Positions 36,395 through 44,640 of a DNA stretch of 64,000 nucleotides are shown one piece after another (position 1 is the first letter of the stretch; each line of letters starts with the position of its first letter). The notes below the pieces were generated by a model. It had not been told where the DNA came from, searched no databases, and saw nothing but the letters and a program-made list of their open reading frames with translations. Location of the stretch: contig NZ_WXVU01000001.1 in NCBI RefSeq assembly GCF_009900745.1, positions 850,572 to 914,571 of the forward strand. Direction: 5' to 3'. The DNA comes from Chryseobacterium sp. c4a (GTDB lineage Bacteria; Bacteroidota; Bacteroidia; Flavobacteriales; Weeksellaceae). The translations under genes and the position numbers were made by a program.

Positions 36395-37045
36395 ATGAAA
36401 TTTAAAAATTTACTTTTCCTGGCCTTTTTATTCGGCAGCTTGGTGATCAATGCACAAGTTCGTGCTACAGTTTCATCAAAAACGTATGATCTGACATCTG
36501 TAAAACTTACAGTGGACGGTTTTGTATTCACCCTTGATGGAGATGGTGTAATCACTGATTTTAATGCTCCCAATTTGAATGGTAAACTTGAATATTATGA
36601 TAATCAGGTTTTTGATCAGGTTAAATATGGAAAGCTTAAAAGCATCGGGAACGTTAAAATAGATTATTGGGATGATTCTGCATTTACAAGAGAAAAAGCA
36701 GGGAAACTAAAAAGCATCGGGAATGTGACTGTGGATTATTGGGAAGATTCAGCCTTTACTAAAGAAAAAGGAGGTAAAGTAAAAAAGATCGGAAATCTTG
36801 CTATAGACTACTGGCCAAATGATGTTATTGATAACAGCAGAATGGGAAAACTGAAAACCATAGGTAATATTTCCATAGATTACGGAACTAAAGATATCAT
36901 AGACCAAAGTAAGTTTCAGAAACTTACAAAGTTTGGCCCTGTGAAATTGGAGTATTCTGATGATAAATTTATTGATACAAAGAGATACGGACAGTTGAAA
37001 TCAATAAGTGGAAATAGCGAAGAAATTAGTGTTTCTGTATTGTAG
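36395..37045 (+). CDS. Exported protein with five 24-residue repeats
   Basis: The start at 36395 follows the GreA-like gene by 16 bp and gives signal MKFKNLLFLAFLFGSLVINAQ; the 36311 start would overlap that gene by 68 bp. After about residue 70 a unit of about 24 residues is repeated: GKLKSIGNVKIDYWDDSAF, GKLKSIGNVTVDYWEDSAF, GKVKKIGNLAIDYW, GKLKTIGNISIDYG, then QKLTKFGPVKLEY. The first two are nearly identical. A solenoid or beta-rich repeat fold is likely; function unknown. Confidence 0.78.
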   Translation: MKFKNLLFLAFLFGSLVINAQVRATVSSKTYDLTSVKLTVDGFVFTLDGDGVITDFNAPNLNGKLEYYDNQVFDQVKYGKLKSIGNVKIDYWDDSAFTREKAGKLKSIGNVTVDYWEDSAFTKEKGGKVKKIGNLAIDYWPNDVIDNSRMGKLKTIGNISIDYGTKDIIDQSKFQKLTKFGPVKLEYSDDKFIDTKRYGQLKSISGNSEEISVSVL

Positions 37046-37118
37046 TTCTATTGAATCCTAAAGGCCTGTGCATATTGAATATAAACTTGTTTAATAGGAA
37101 AAAAATATACTTCTTATA

Positions 37119-37148
37119 AAAAGCATCCATGAACCGGGTGCTTTTTTT
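37119..37148 (+). terminator. Terminator between the repeat-protein gene and thyA
   Basis: An AAAAGCATCC/GGGTGCTTTT stem (37119-37128 and 37136-37145, one wobble) is followed by T. Confidence 0.8.
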
Positions 37149-37193
37149 GATGCTTTTTTTTTACTAAATTTGACCCATAAATCCCTTTTCAAA

Positions 37194-37988
37194 ATGCAAA
37201 ACTACCTGGATCTTTTACAACATATTTTAGACAACGGAACTGATAAAACCGATAGAACCGGTACCGGAACAAGAAGTGTCTTCGGGTATCAGCTAAGATA
37301 TGACCTGTCTAAAGGATTTCCATTGGTAACTACAAAAAAAGTGCATTTGAAATCCATTATTTATGAATTGCTTTGGTTTCTAAAAGGAGATACCAATATC
37401 AAATACCTTAAAGATAACGGAGTAAGCATCTGGGATGAATGGGCAGATGAAAATGGTGATTTAGGGCCTGTTTACGGAGCACAATGGAGAAGCTGGAACG
37501 GGGCAGACGGAAAAGTAGTAGATCAGATCACGGAAGTTATTGATCAGATCAAAAAAAATCCGGATTCCAGAAGGCTGATTGTCTCTGCATGGAATGTAGC
37601 TGAAATCCCGAATATGGCATTGGCACCTTGTCATGCATTATTTCAGTTTTATGTAGCAGATGGGAAGTTGTCGTTACAACTTTACCAAAGAAGTGCAGAT
37701 GTTTTCCTTGGTGTACCCTTCAATATTGCAAGCTATGCTTTATTATTGATTATGGTTGCCCAGGTTTGCGATCTTGAAGTAGGAGATTATGTACATAGTT
37801 TTGGTGATGTTCATATTTACAACAACCATTTTGAGCAGGTAAACAGACAACTTTCAAGAGAAACAAGACCTCTTCCAACGATGAAGCTTAATCCTGAAGT
37901 TAAAAACATCTTTGATTTCGACTTTGAAGATTTTACTTTAGAAAACTATGATCCACATCCAGGTATTAAAGCTCCTGTAGCAATTTAA
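37194..37988 (+). CDS. thyA: Thymidylate synthase
   Basis: The ATG at 37194 gives 264 residues, the exact length of E. coli ThyA; the longer frame begins at a TTG. It converts dUMP to dTMP using methylenetetrahydrofolate. Visible are [12 protein letters not shown], the active-site Cys146 in [35 protein letters not shown] and [18 protein letters not shown] -7-like box lies 22 bp before the start. No folA follows in this window. Confidence 0.97.
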   Translation: MQNYLDLLQHILDNGTDKTDRTGTGTRSVFGYQLRYDLSKGFPLVTTKKVHLKSIIYELLWFLKGDTNIKYLKDNGVSIWDEWADENGDLGPVYGAQWRSWNGADGKVVDQITEVIDQIKKNPDSRRLIVSAWNVAEIPNMALAPCHALFQFYVADGKLSLQLYQRSADVFLGVPFNIASYALLLIMVAQVCDLEVGDYVHSFGDVHIYNNHFEQVNRQLSRETRPLPTMKLNPEVKNIFDFDFEDFTLENYDPHPGIKAPVAI

Positions 37989-38014
37989 TATAAAGACAGA
38001 TTTCTTTATTATCT

Positions 38015-38044
38015 TTTGTAATTGACGGATTTCTATTATTTTTG
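38015..38044 (+). promoter_or_regulatory. Bacteroidota-type promoter, TTTG-N18-TATTTTTG
   Basis: TTTG at 38015-38018 and TATTTTTG at 38037-38044 lie 47 bp upstream of the frameshifted membrane-protein gene. Confidence 0.6.
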
Positions 38045-38090
38045 AAGCTTGTGACAATCCAACGATCACCACAAATTTTGAAAAAATAAT

Positions 38091-39531
38091 ATGGAAAAAA
38101 AAATAAGCAATAGTTATCTGATATTTTTAAATATCCTAATCATTGTTTACAACCTCTATATATGGCTGTCCGTTTTTATAGAAAAAGTAATTGTAGCAGA
38201 TGATTTAAAGGAAGCTTATAACTCAAGATACATTTCGAAACCTTATTTCAGCTATATTTACTCCTATCTGGATTCCTCTAATATGGCGGCAAGGCCGGTA
38301 TCAGGATTGGTGACAGGAACTTTGGTTTTTCTTTCACAATATAATGCCTCTATTTATCTTTTAGGAATTCTGTTTTTTCCACTTTCCTTAATTGCTGTTT
38401 ATTGGGTAGCACAAAAAATTTTATCAAAAGAGTTGGCGAGTTTGGCAACCCTGCTATACTCATGTTCTCTGATCGGTACAAGCATTCAGTTTTCTCCGAT
38501 TATGCTGAATTCAAATCTGGCTACTATATTCTTTTCTCTGAGTATTTATTACGTATATATTCGTAAAAATATTGCACTTAGTTCTCTGTTTTTTATACTG
38601 TCAATACTCAGCTACGAAATTTTTCTGCCCCTTATTCTTTTACCTTTATTTTTAATCAAAGAAAATAAAAAACGAATTGTATTTCTGTTATTAACTCTTG
38701 GAACAATTGTCCTTTTCCGAAAGGTAATTCAGCCCATGATATTTTCTCATTCCTATCAAAGAGATGAAGTAGAAAAAATCTTTGAATTGAAAAGAGTAAT
38801 AAAAGTGACTGTTTTAACGGCAAAACTGTTTTTCAAAGATATTTTTGTGGGAATCTATAAAGGAGTACTACATCTTAAAAATCTTCATATTATAGAATTA
38901 TTATTGGCTATAATCATGTCTTCTGTTGTATATAAGATATTTTCCCGCTATGATTTTAAACATAAATTGAAAGAAGTAAAAAAACTTAGGTTTGATCTCT
39001 TTGATTTCACTTGGGCTTGCCGTAAGTGTTTTCTATGTTTCATCTTATATTCCCACGCTCTTTGGATTTGATAACCGCAGTCTTGGCGCTATAAGATTGT
39101 TTTATACTTTTTTTATCATTTCGGGAATCATTTATCTGTGTTTTAAACTGAAACTGGGAAATAAAACGATAAGTACTCTTTTTGCAGGGATTACCTTTCT
39201 TCTTATTACAACCAATATAAGTGTGAAAAATGCCTGGATCTATGCCAGTCAGTTTAATCATGAAATGTTTTATCAGCTGAGTATTGCTCTTAAAGCAGAT
39301 CATATTGAAAATGGAGTAGTCTGTTTGAAATATGATATGTTCAATGAGTTGAAGACAAATCCACACTTTATTTTGAGAGAACCTATTTTTTATAACAATT
39401 GGGAATGCCGTATGTTGTCTGAAATGAATGGCATTGATTTAAAAAAAATACGTGTTTATAATGCAGACAGACAAACAAAATGTGAAATGGTGTTTTTGTA
39501 TAAAAACGGAAAAGTGATCAGAGAGAGATAA
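38091..39531 (+). pseudogene. Polytopic membrane protein, single-base frameshift
   Basis: The first frame encodes about 10 membrane segments, with a DDLKEAYNSRY motif near the start after the first helix, reminiscent of GT-C glycosyltransferase-like membrane proteins. It loses sense after KEVKKLR near 38990. In the next frame the membrane protein continues (GLISLISLGLAVSVFYVSS) and ends at TAA 39529-39531. Removing one A from the 7-A run at 38978-38984 joins both frames into an even 479 residues. The C-terminal part is soluble. The family was not identified further. Confidence 0.8.
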
Positions 39532-39837
39532 TATTGCAGTCAGAAAGTCACTCTCGTTTAATGATTAACTGCTTGTGTACTATTATTCTGAATGATACAT
39601 CGTGAAATGAAAATCTCATGTATGGTGTTTATACCTATCCCTTGATATACCTTAGAAAATCTGCATTTAGTTTCCGGTTGACTAGTAACCTCCCTTCCTT
39701 TAAGTCCTTCCTCCGCAAAAATCTTCGTTAAAAAAGAGCTAACAGACTTATTCTTTCTAAAATAAGTTTTAAATTTGAAAGAACTTGATGTTAACCCCTT
39801 TAACAAAAGGGTAAATTATAAATCCAATCACAAAATC
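39532..39837. other. Non-coding stretch upstream of the small 39838 gene
   Basis: No convincing gene was found. A minus-strand open frame exists but lacks supporting features. A TAAATTTG -7-like element at 39770-39777 lies 60 bp before the small gene. Confidence 0.4.
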
Positions 39838-40056
39838 ATGAAGTATTTAAAAATAAATATTGAAGAAAATGCCGACCCTGAAGTCTTAAAGAATATTGTA
39901 CTTCAGTTAAAAGGTGTAGCTTCAGCAGAAATTGTTGACGACGAAAACCCGCAAAGTGAACTGAAAAAAGCTTTTGCTAAAACAAAAGAACAACTAAAAA
40001 CGGGGGATTATGAAACTTTAGTCAATGATATTTTTGACATCATAATAAAAAAATAA
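39838..40056 (+). CDS. Small conserved protein of unknown function (72 aa)
   Basis: The ATG at 39838 is preferred; a longer frame starts at TTG 39775 within the promoter-like element. The 72-residue product begins MKYLKINIEENADPEVLKNI and is acidic and mostly helical (SELKKAFAKTKEQLKTGDYETLVNDIFDIIIKK). The length and alternating beta-alpha start recall antitoxin-like or regulatory small proteins, but no partner toxin is adjacent. Confidence 0.55.
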   Translation: MKYLKINIEENADPEVLKNIVLQLKGVASAEIVDDENPQSELKKAFAKTKEQLKTGDYETLVNDIFDIIIKK

Positions 40057-40079
40057 CTCTAAAATTATAAAGTAGACAG

Positions 40080-42590
40080 ATGAGAAAGGCCATTTTATCG
40101 ATTGCTATACTCGGAATCTTTTTTTCCGCCAATGTATCAGCACAGACCGAAACTTCAGGAAGAGAAAAAGTGTACAGAGCGACCCATACCAAGGTAACAG
40201 AACTGAAACACACAAAACTGAAAGTGAACTTTGACTATCAGAAAGAGCAGATGAATGGGGAAGAATGGTTGACTGCTTCACCTTATTTCTATCCTACCAA
40301 CGAACTGATCCTTGATGCAAAAGCCATGCTGATTCATGAAGTAGCTCTTGATAACAATGGTAAAAAATCTCCTTTAAAATACGAGTATAAAGACGATATC
40401 TTGAAAATTACGTTAGATAAAACGTATCAGAAAAATCAGGATTACACAGTGTACATCAAATATACATCCCGTCCAAACGAAGTGAAACAACAGGGAAGTA
40501 TGGCGATTAATGATGCAAAAGGACTTTACTTCATCAATGCACAGGGAACAGATCCGGATCTTCCAACACAAATCTGGACACAGGGAGAAACAGAATCATC
40601 TTCTGCATGGTTCCCAACCATCGATAAACCGAATCAAAAAACTACCCAGGAAATCTATATGACGGTTCCTGATAAATATGTAACCCTTTCAAATGGTATT
40701 TTAAAAGACTCTCAAAAAGAATCTAATGGCCTTAGAACCGATCACTGGGTAATGGATAAAAGACACGCTACTTATCTTTTCTTCATGGGAGTAGGAGAAT
40801 ATGCTATTGTAAAAGATAAATGGAAGAATATTCCGGTTGATTATTATATCGAGAAAGAATATGAGCCTTATGCGAAGCAGATCTATGGAAATACTCCGGA
40901 AATGATCGACTTCTTCTCCAAAAAAATGAATTACGACTATCCATGGGCAAAATATGCACAGATCTCAGGTAGAAATTATGTGAGTGGTGCTATGGAAAAT
41001 ACAACGGCTACTCTGCATGGAAGTGATATCCTTCAAAAGCCGGGTCAGCTTATTGATGAAAATAAATGGGAGGATACTATTGCTCACGAATTATTCCACC
41101 ACTGGTTTGGAGATTTGGTAACAGCAGAAAGCTGGAGTAATCTTACTGTGAATGAATCTTTCGCTAATTATTCCGAATATCTTTGGAATGAATATAAGTA
41201 CGGAAAAGATCAGGCAGATTATCACCTGATGTCTGATGTGAATATGTATATCCATAATCCGTCTGATTTTAAGAAAAACCTGGTAAGATTCAATTACGCT
41301 TCCCGTGAAGATGTGTTTGATCTGGTAACTTATCAGAAAGGAGGCGGAATTCTGAATATGTTAAGAAACTATTTAGGAGACGATGCTTTCTTTGCCGGAA
41401 TGAATGATTATCTTAAAACGAATGAATACCAAAATGCGGAAGCTCATCAATTGAGATTATCCTTTGAAAAAGTTTCCGGAAAAGATCTGAACTGGTTCTT
41501 TAATCAATGGTATTTCGGAAGCGGAAACCCGAAGATCAATTATTCATCTACATTTGAACCAGTGAAAAAACAAGTGTCCGTGACTATTAACCAGACTCAG
41601 GATCAGATGTTTGAATTCCCTTTGGCTATCGATGTTTATGACAATGGAAAACCAAAGAGATACAATGTTTGGGTAAATGCTGATGCGAAGAATACATTCA
41701 ATTTTGATGTTTCTAAAGCTCCGGACTTGGTGAATATCAATGCGGATGGTGTTTTGTTGGCTGATATTACCGATACAAAAACTCCGGAGCAGAATCTATT
41801 ACAGTTTACCAATTCTAAAGAATTTAAGAGCAGATATACTGCTTTAACAGGAGTAAAAGATCAGGTTGGAAAAAGCCCTGCTGCAACAAAACTACTGGCA
41901 GCTGCTTTGAAAGATCCATTCTTTAGAGTAAGAATTAAAGCTTTAGAATTAATAGATCTTAGCAATCCTGAACAAATGAAAGCATTGGGGGCAGAGGTTG
42001 AAAAATTGGCTTCTAATGATCCTAAAACGTTAACTCAGGCTGCTGCGATTGCTGCCTTAGCTAAAACAAAAGATAAAAAATACCTTCCGATTTTTGAAAA
42101 AGGAGTAGGTGCAGTTTCTAACGCAGTAAAAGGAAGCTCTCTTGGAGCGGTTCTTACCATTGATCCTTCCAAAGCGAACTCATTGGCTGATAAGATTGAT
42201 CTTGATGGGGCATCAGAAGATTTACAGGCACAGTTACTTCCTGTGATTGTAAAAAATAAAGTAACTTCTCAGATGTCTAAAATTGCTCCATTGGCGGCAT
42301 TTTATCCGTTTATTAAATTCCAGAATCCTGAATTAGGAAAATCTGCAGAAGAAGGATACAACTGGATCATGACCTCTGATAATTTGAAAGCTACCGAAAG
42401 TATTACTAAGATTTTAGGATACGCAAAAAATCAAATGGGAGATAATCCACAAGCGAAAATGATGGTGGTGCAGATGCTGAAGGATGGTTTAAGTAAAAAA
42501 ATGGAATTGCTTAAACAAAATCCGCAGAATGCAGCAAGCATTAATAAGCAAATCGATGTCATCAATAAAACTATTGAAAATTATAAGTAA
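40080..42590 (+). CDS. M1 family zinc aminopeptidase
   Basis: An 836-residue exported M1 peptidase with signal ending NVSAQTE. It has exopeptidase motif GAMEN near residue 305 and zinc site HELFHHW (H336, E337, H340) with E359 in NESFANYSEYL, the expected spacing of 18 residues between the second His and the Glu. The C-terminal helical region resembles other flavobacterial M1 proteins. It trims N-terminal residues from peptides in the periplasm or outside. A terminator follows. Confidence 0.94.
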   Translation: MRKAILSIAILGIFFSANVSAQTETSGREKVYRATHTKVTELKHTKLKVNFDYQKEQMNGEEWLTASPYFYPTNELILDAKAMLIHEVALDNNGKKSPLKYEYKDDILKITLDKTYQKNQDYTVYIKYTSRPNEVKQQGSMAINDAKGLYFINAQGTDPDLPTQIWTQGETESSSAWFPTIDKPNQKTTQEIYMTVPDKYVTLSNGILKDSQKESNGLRTDHWVMDKRHATYLFFMGVGEYAIVKDKWKNIPVDYYIEKEYEPYAKQIYGNTPEMIDFFSKKMNYDYPWAKYAQISGRNYVSGAMENTTATLHGSDILQKPGQLIDENKWEDTIAHELFHHWFGDLVTAESWSNLTVNESFANYSEYLWNEYKYGKDQADYHLMSDVNMYIHNPSDFKKNLVRFNYASREDVFDLVTYQKGGGILNMLRNYLGDDAFFAGMNDYLKTNEYQNAEAHQLRLSFEKVSGKDLNWFFNQWYFGSGNPKINYSSTFEPVKKQVSVTINQTQDQMFEFPLAIDVYDNGKPKRYNVWVNADAKNTFNFDVSKAPDLVNINADGVLLADITDTKTPEQNLLQFTNSKEFKSRYTALTGVKDQVGKSPAATKLLAAALKDPFFRVRIKALELIDLSNPEQMKALGAEVEKLASNDPKTLTQAAAIAALAKTKDKKYLPIFEKGVGAVSNAVKGSSLGAVLTIDPSKANSLADKIDLDGASEDLQAQLLPVIVKNKVTSQMSKIAPLAAFYPFIKFQNPELGKSAEEGYNWIMTSDNLKATESITKILGYAKNQMGDNPQAKMMVVQMLKDGLSKKMELLKQNPQNAASINKQIDVINKTIENYK

Positions 42591-42595
42591 AATAT

Positions 42596-42623
42596 AAAGC
42601 CGGCCAATTGAGCCGGTTTTTTT
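42596..42623 (+). terminator. Terminator of the M1 peptidase gene
   Basis: A 9-bp AAAGCCGGC/GCCGGTTTT stem (42596-42604, 42612-42620, one wobble) with a 7-nt loop is followed by T. Confidence 0.85.
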
Positions 42624-42904
42624 ATGAAGAATTTTAGTATATCTGAAGAAGATTTATCCAATTTTAAATAATATAGGATTGTTATAAGGTTTATATAAAG
42701 TCAATAGGTGGGGATTGTTGTAAATTTTTAATATAAAGGATGTGTAAACTTTAATTTTTAAATACAAATTAGCGATGTATTTAAAAAATACTTTGCATGA
42801 TATAGTTGAAATGGGTTTATTTTTAAGAATATTACAAAAATCAGTAATTTTTACTGCTGTTTTTTACGTTATCTTTCATAAATTCGTTTAAAATTTAAAA
42901 TATT
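42624..42904. other. Non-coding AT-rich stretch before HMG-CoA synthase
   Basis: No gene was found. A TAAATTCG element near 42880 differs by one base from the -7 consensus; nothing else stands out. Confidence 0.35.
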
Positions 42905-44233
42905 ATGAGTTTTGGAATAGAAGCGGCAAGCTATTATGTGCCTTCTTTATATTTGGAAATTAAAGATTTAGCTGAAAAAAGAGGTATAGAACCAGCAAAA
43001 TTGGAGAAGGGATTAGGACTTCATAAAATGGGATTGCCTGATGTACATGAAGATGCTGCAACTTTTGCGGCAGAAGCATTATTAAGGTTGATTCAGGATT
43101 ATACAATTAGTCCTAAAGAAATTTCAAGAATTTATCTGGGTACCGAAAGTGCTTTGGATGCGGCAAAACCCACTGCTTCTTATGCCATGCAGATGGTTGA
43201 GAAAGAATTGGAAAAAGAATTTGGTGAAAGAGTTTTCAGAAACTGCGATGTAGTAGATTTAACTTTTGCCTGTGTAGGTGGAGTAGATGCTCTGCATAAT
43301 GCCTTGGATTTTGTGAGAGTAAATCCTGATAAAAAAGCTGTAGTAATTGCCAGCGATTATGCAAAATATGAATTGGCTTCTTCAGGTGAATATACCCAGG
43401 GAGGTGGAGCTGTTGCCTTATTAGTCTCTTCAAAACCGGATCTTCTTGAAATCGAAAATAATTGGGGAGTAGCTACAGAAAGCGTTTTTGATTTTTTCAA
43501 ACCGAGAAGACAATACAAAAAAGAAGATCTCAACGAAGCACCGGAAATGTATCCTGACAAGATTGAGGTCTTTACGGATGAACCTGTTTTCGATGGGCAG
43601 TATTCCAACCAATGTTATCAGGACAGAATCAGAGAGGCTTATCAACATTATAAAGATATTACAGGTCAGGAAAAGCCTTATGAGAATTGGAAATATATTG
43701 TTTTTCATCTTCCCTATGCTTTCCATGGGAAAAGAGTATTTACAGAAATCTACAGTCTTGAAAATGGAATTTCGTATGAAACTCCGGACGAGCAAAAAGC
43801 GGTTGCCAAGTCTGAGAATTATTTGCACTTGATCAATGAAGCTATTGAAAAGACCCAAAGAGCATCTTCGGAAATAGGAAATATGTATACAGCTTCTATT
43901 TTTATGGCATTCCTTTCCGGATTGCAGACCTCTTTTAACGAAAATGAAGATCTGTCTGGTAAGGAAATTGGTTTCTTAGGATATGGTAGTGGCTCCAAAT
44001 CAAAAGTATTTGCGGGTAAAATGTCTGCCAATTGGAAAAAGGTGGTAGAAAAATGGAATTTATTTGAAAACCTGAACCAAAGAACAGCTATTGATTTCAA
44101 TACTTATGAAAAACTTCACAGAAAACAGTTAAATGAATCTGTAAATCCTGATTATAAAGGATTTGGGCTTGTTGCTATAGAAACTGAAAATCCTGTTTTA
44201 ACGGGAGCAAGGTATTATAGCCGCCAGAATTAA
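42905..44233 (+). CDS. Hydroxymethylglutaryl-CoA synthase
   Basis: A 442-residue thiolase-fold enzyme matching flavobacterial HMG-CoA synthases: FGIEAASYYVPSLYLEI, GLGLHKMGLPDVHEDAATFA, catalytic Cys123 in DLTFACVGGVDAL, QGGGAVALLVSS and FHLPYAFHGKRVF. It condenses acetyl-CoA with acetoacetyl-CoA, the second step of the mevalonate route that flavobacteria use for isoprenoids. The usual 'AACYA' around the cysteine is FACVG here, as in other Bacteroidota copies. No other mevalonate gene lies in the window. Confidence 0.92.
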   Translation: MSFGIEAASYYVPSLYLEIKDLAEKRGIEPAKLEKGLGLHKMGLPDVHEDAATFAAEALLRLIQDYTISPKEISRIYLGTESALDAAKPTASYAMQMVEKELEKEFGERVFRNCDVVDLTFACVGGVDALHNALDFVRVNPDKKAVVIASDYAKYELASSGEYTQGGGAVALLVSSKPDLLEIENNWGVATESVFDFFKPRRQYKKEDLNEAPEMYPDKIEVFTDEPVFDGQYSNQCYQDRIREAYQHYKDITGQEKPYENWKYIVFHLPYAFHGKRVFTEIYSLENGISYETPDEQKAVAKSENYLHLINEAIEKTQRASSEIGNMYTASIFMAFLSGLQTSFNENEDLSGKEIGFLGYGSGSKSKVFAGKMSANWKKVVEKWNLFENLNQRTAIDFNTYEKLHRKQLNESVNPDYKGFGLVAIETENPVLTGARYYSRQN

Positions 44234-44254
44234 AAAGAAGTTTAAAATTATTAA

Positions 44255-44288
44255 AAGAATTCTAAATCTTAGAATGCTTTGTCTTTTT
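44255..44288 (+). terminator. Weak terminator of the HMG-CoA synthase gene
   Basis: A 7-bp ATTCTAA/TTAGAAT stem with a 3-nt loop and flanking A/T pairing is followed by TTTGTCTTTTTT. Confidence 0.45.
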
Positions 44289-44640
44289 TGTATTTTTTGG
44301 TTAATTTAATTGTCTATTTTTCGTCATTTTATCTGTTTTGGTAGTAAATTAATACACTTGAATTTGTATATTATTTATATAAAACAATATTTTAATAAAA
44401 AATTTTCATTCATTTTATAGATTTTATATAATGTGTTGAAATTTTTAACGGTTATTAAAATTCTCATAATATTATTTTTTTTAATAAATTTTTAATTGTT
44501 TTTAACAAAATACTTATTTGTATTTTGTTATTTTTTTATAAAAACGAAATTAATAATTAGTAATCATTTGTTTTTCAGTGTTTTAATGTTTGGATTTTTT
44601 GTTTTTATTAACAAATTTACTTCAGAAAAAAACTGTTAAT
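44289..44640. other. AT-rich leader of the first SusC gene
   Basis: No gene was found. Very AT-rich with many T runs. Its end, CTGTTAATATGAATGTGAA, and a preceding TTATTAACA block recur before the second SusC gene at 49548, indicating a duplicated regulatory leader. No exact TAnnTTTG box was found. Confidence 0.45.

Noticed and set aside
39558..39806. 82-residue minus-strand frame between the membrane-protein pseudogene and the small gene
   Set aside because: No promoter, no recognisable motif, and it would overlap the promoter-like box of the plus-strand gene. I cannot exclude a decayed fragment.
43430..43858. 142-residue frame antisense to HMG-CoA synthase
   Set aside because: Shadow frame within a well-supported gene.
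44289..44640. Riboswitch or structured leader before the first SusC
   Set aside because: The sequence is nearly all A/T with no stable stems visible; only short blocks are shared with the second leader.
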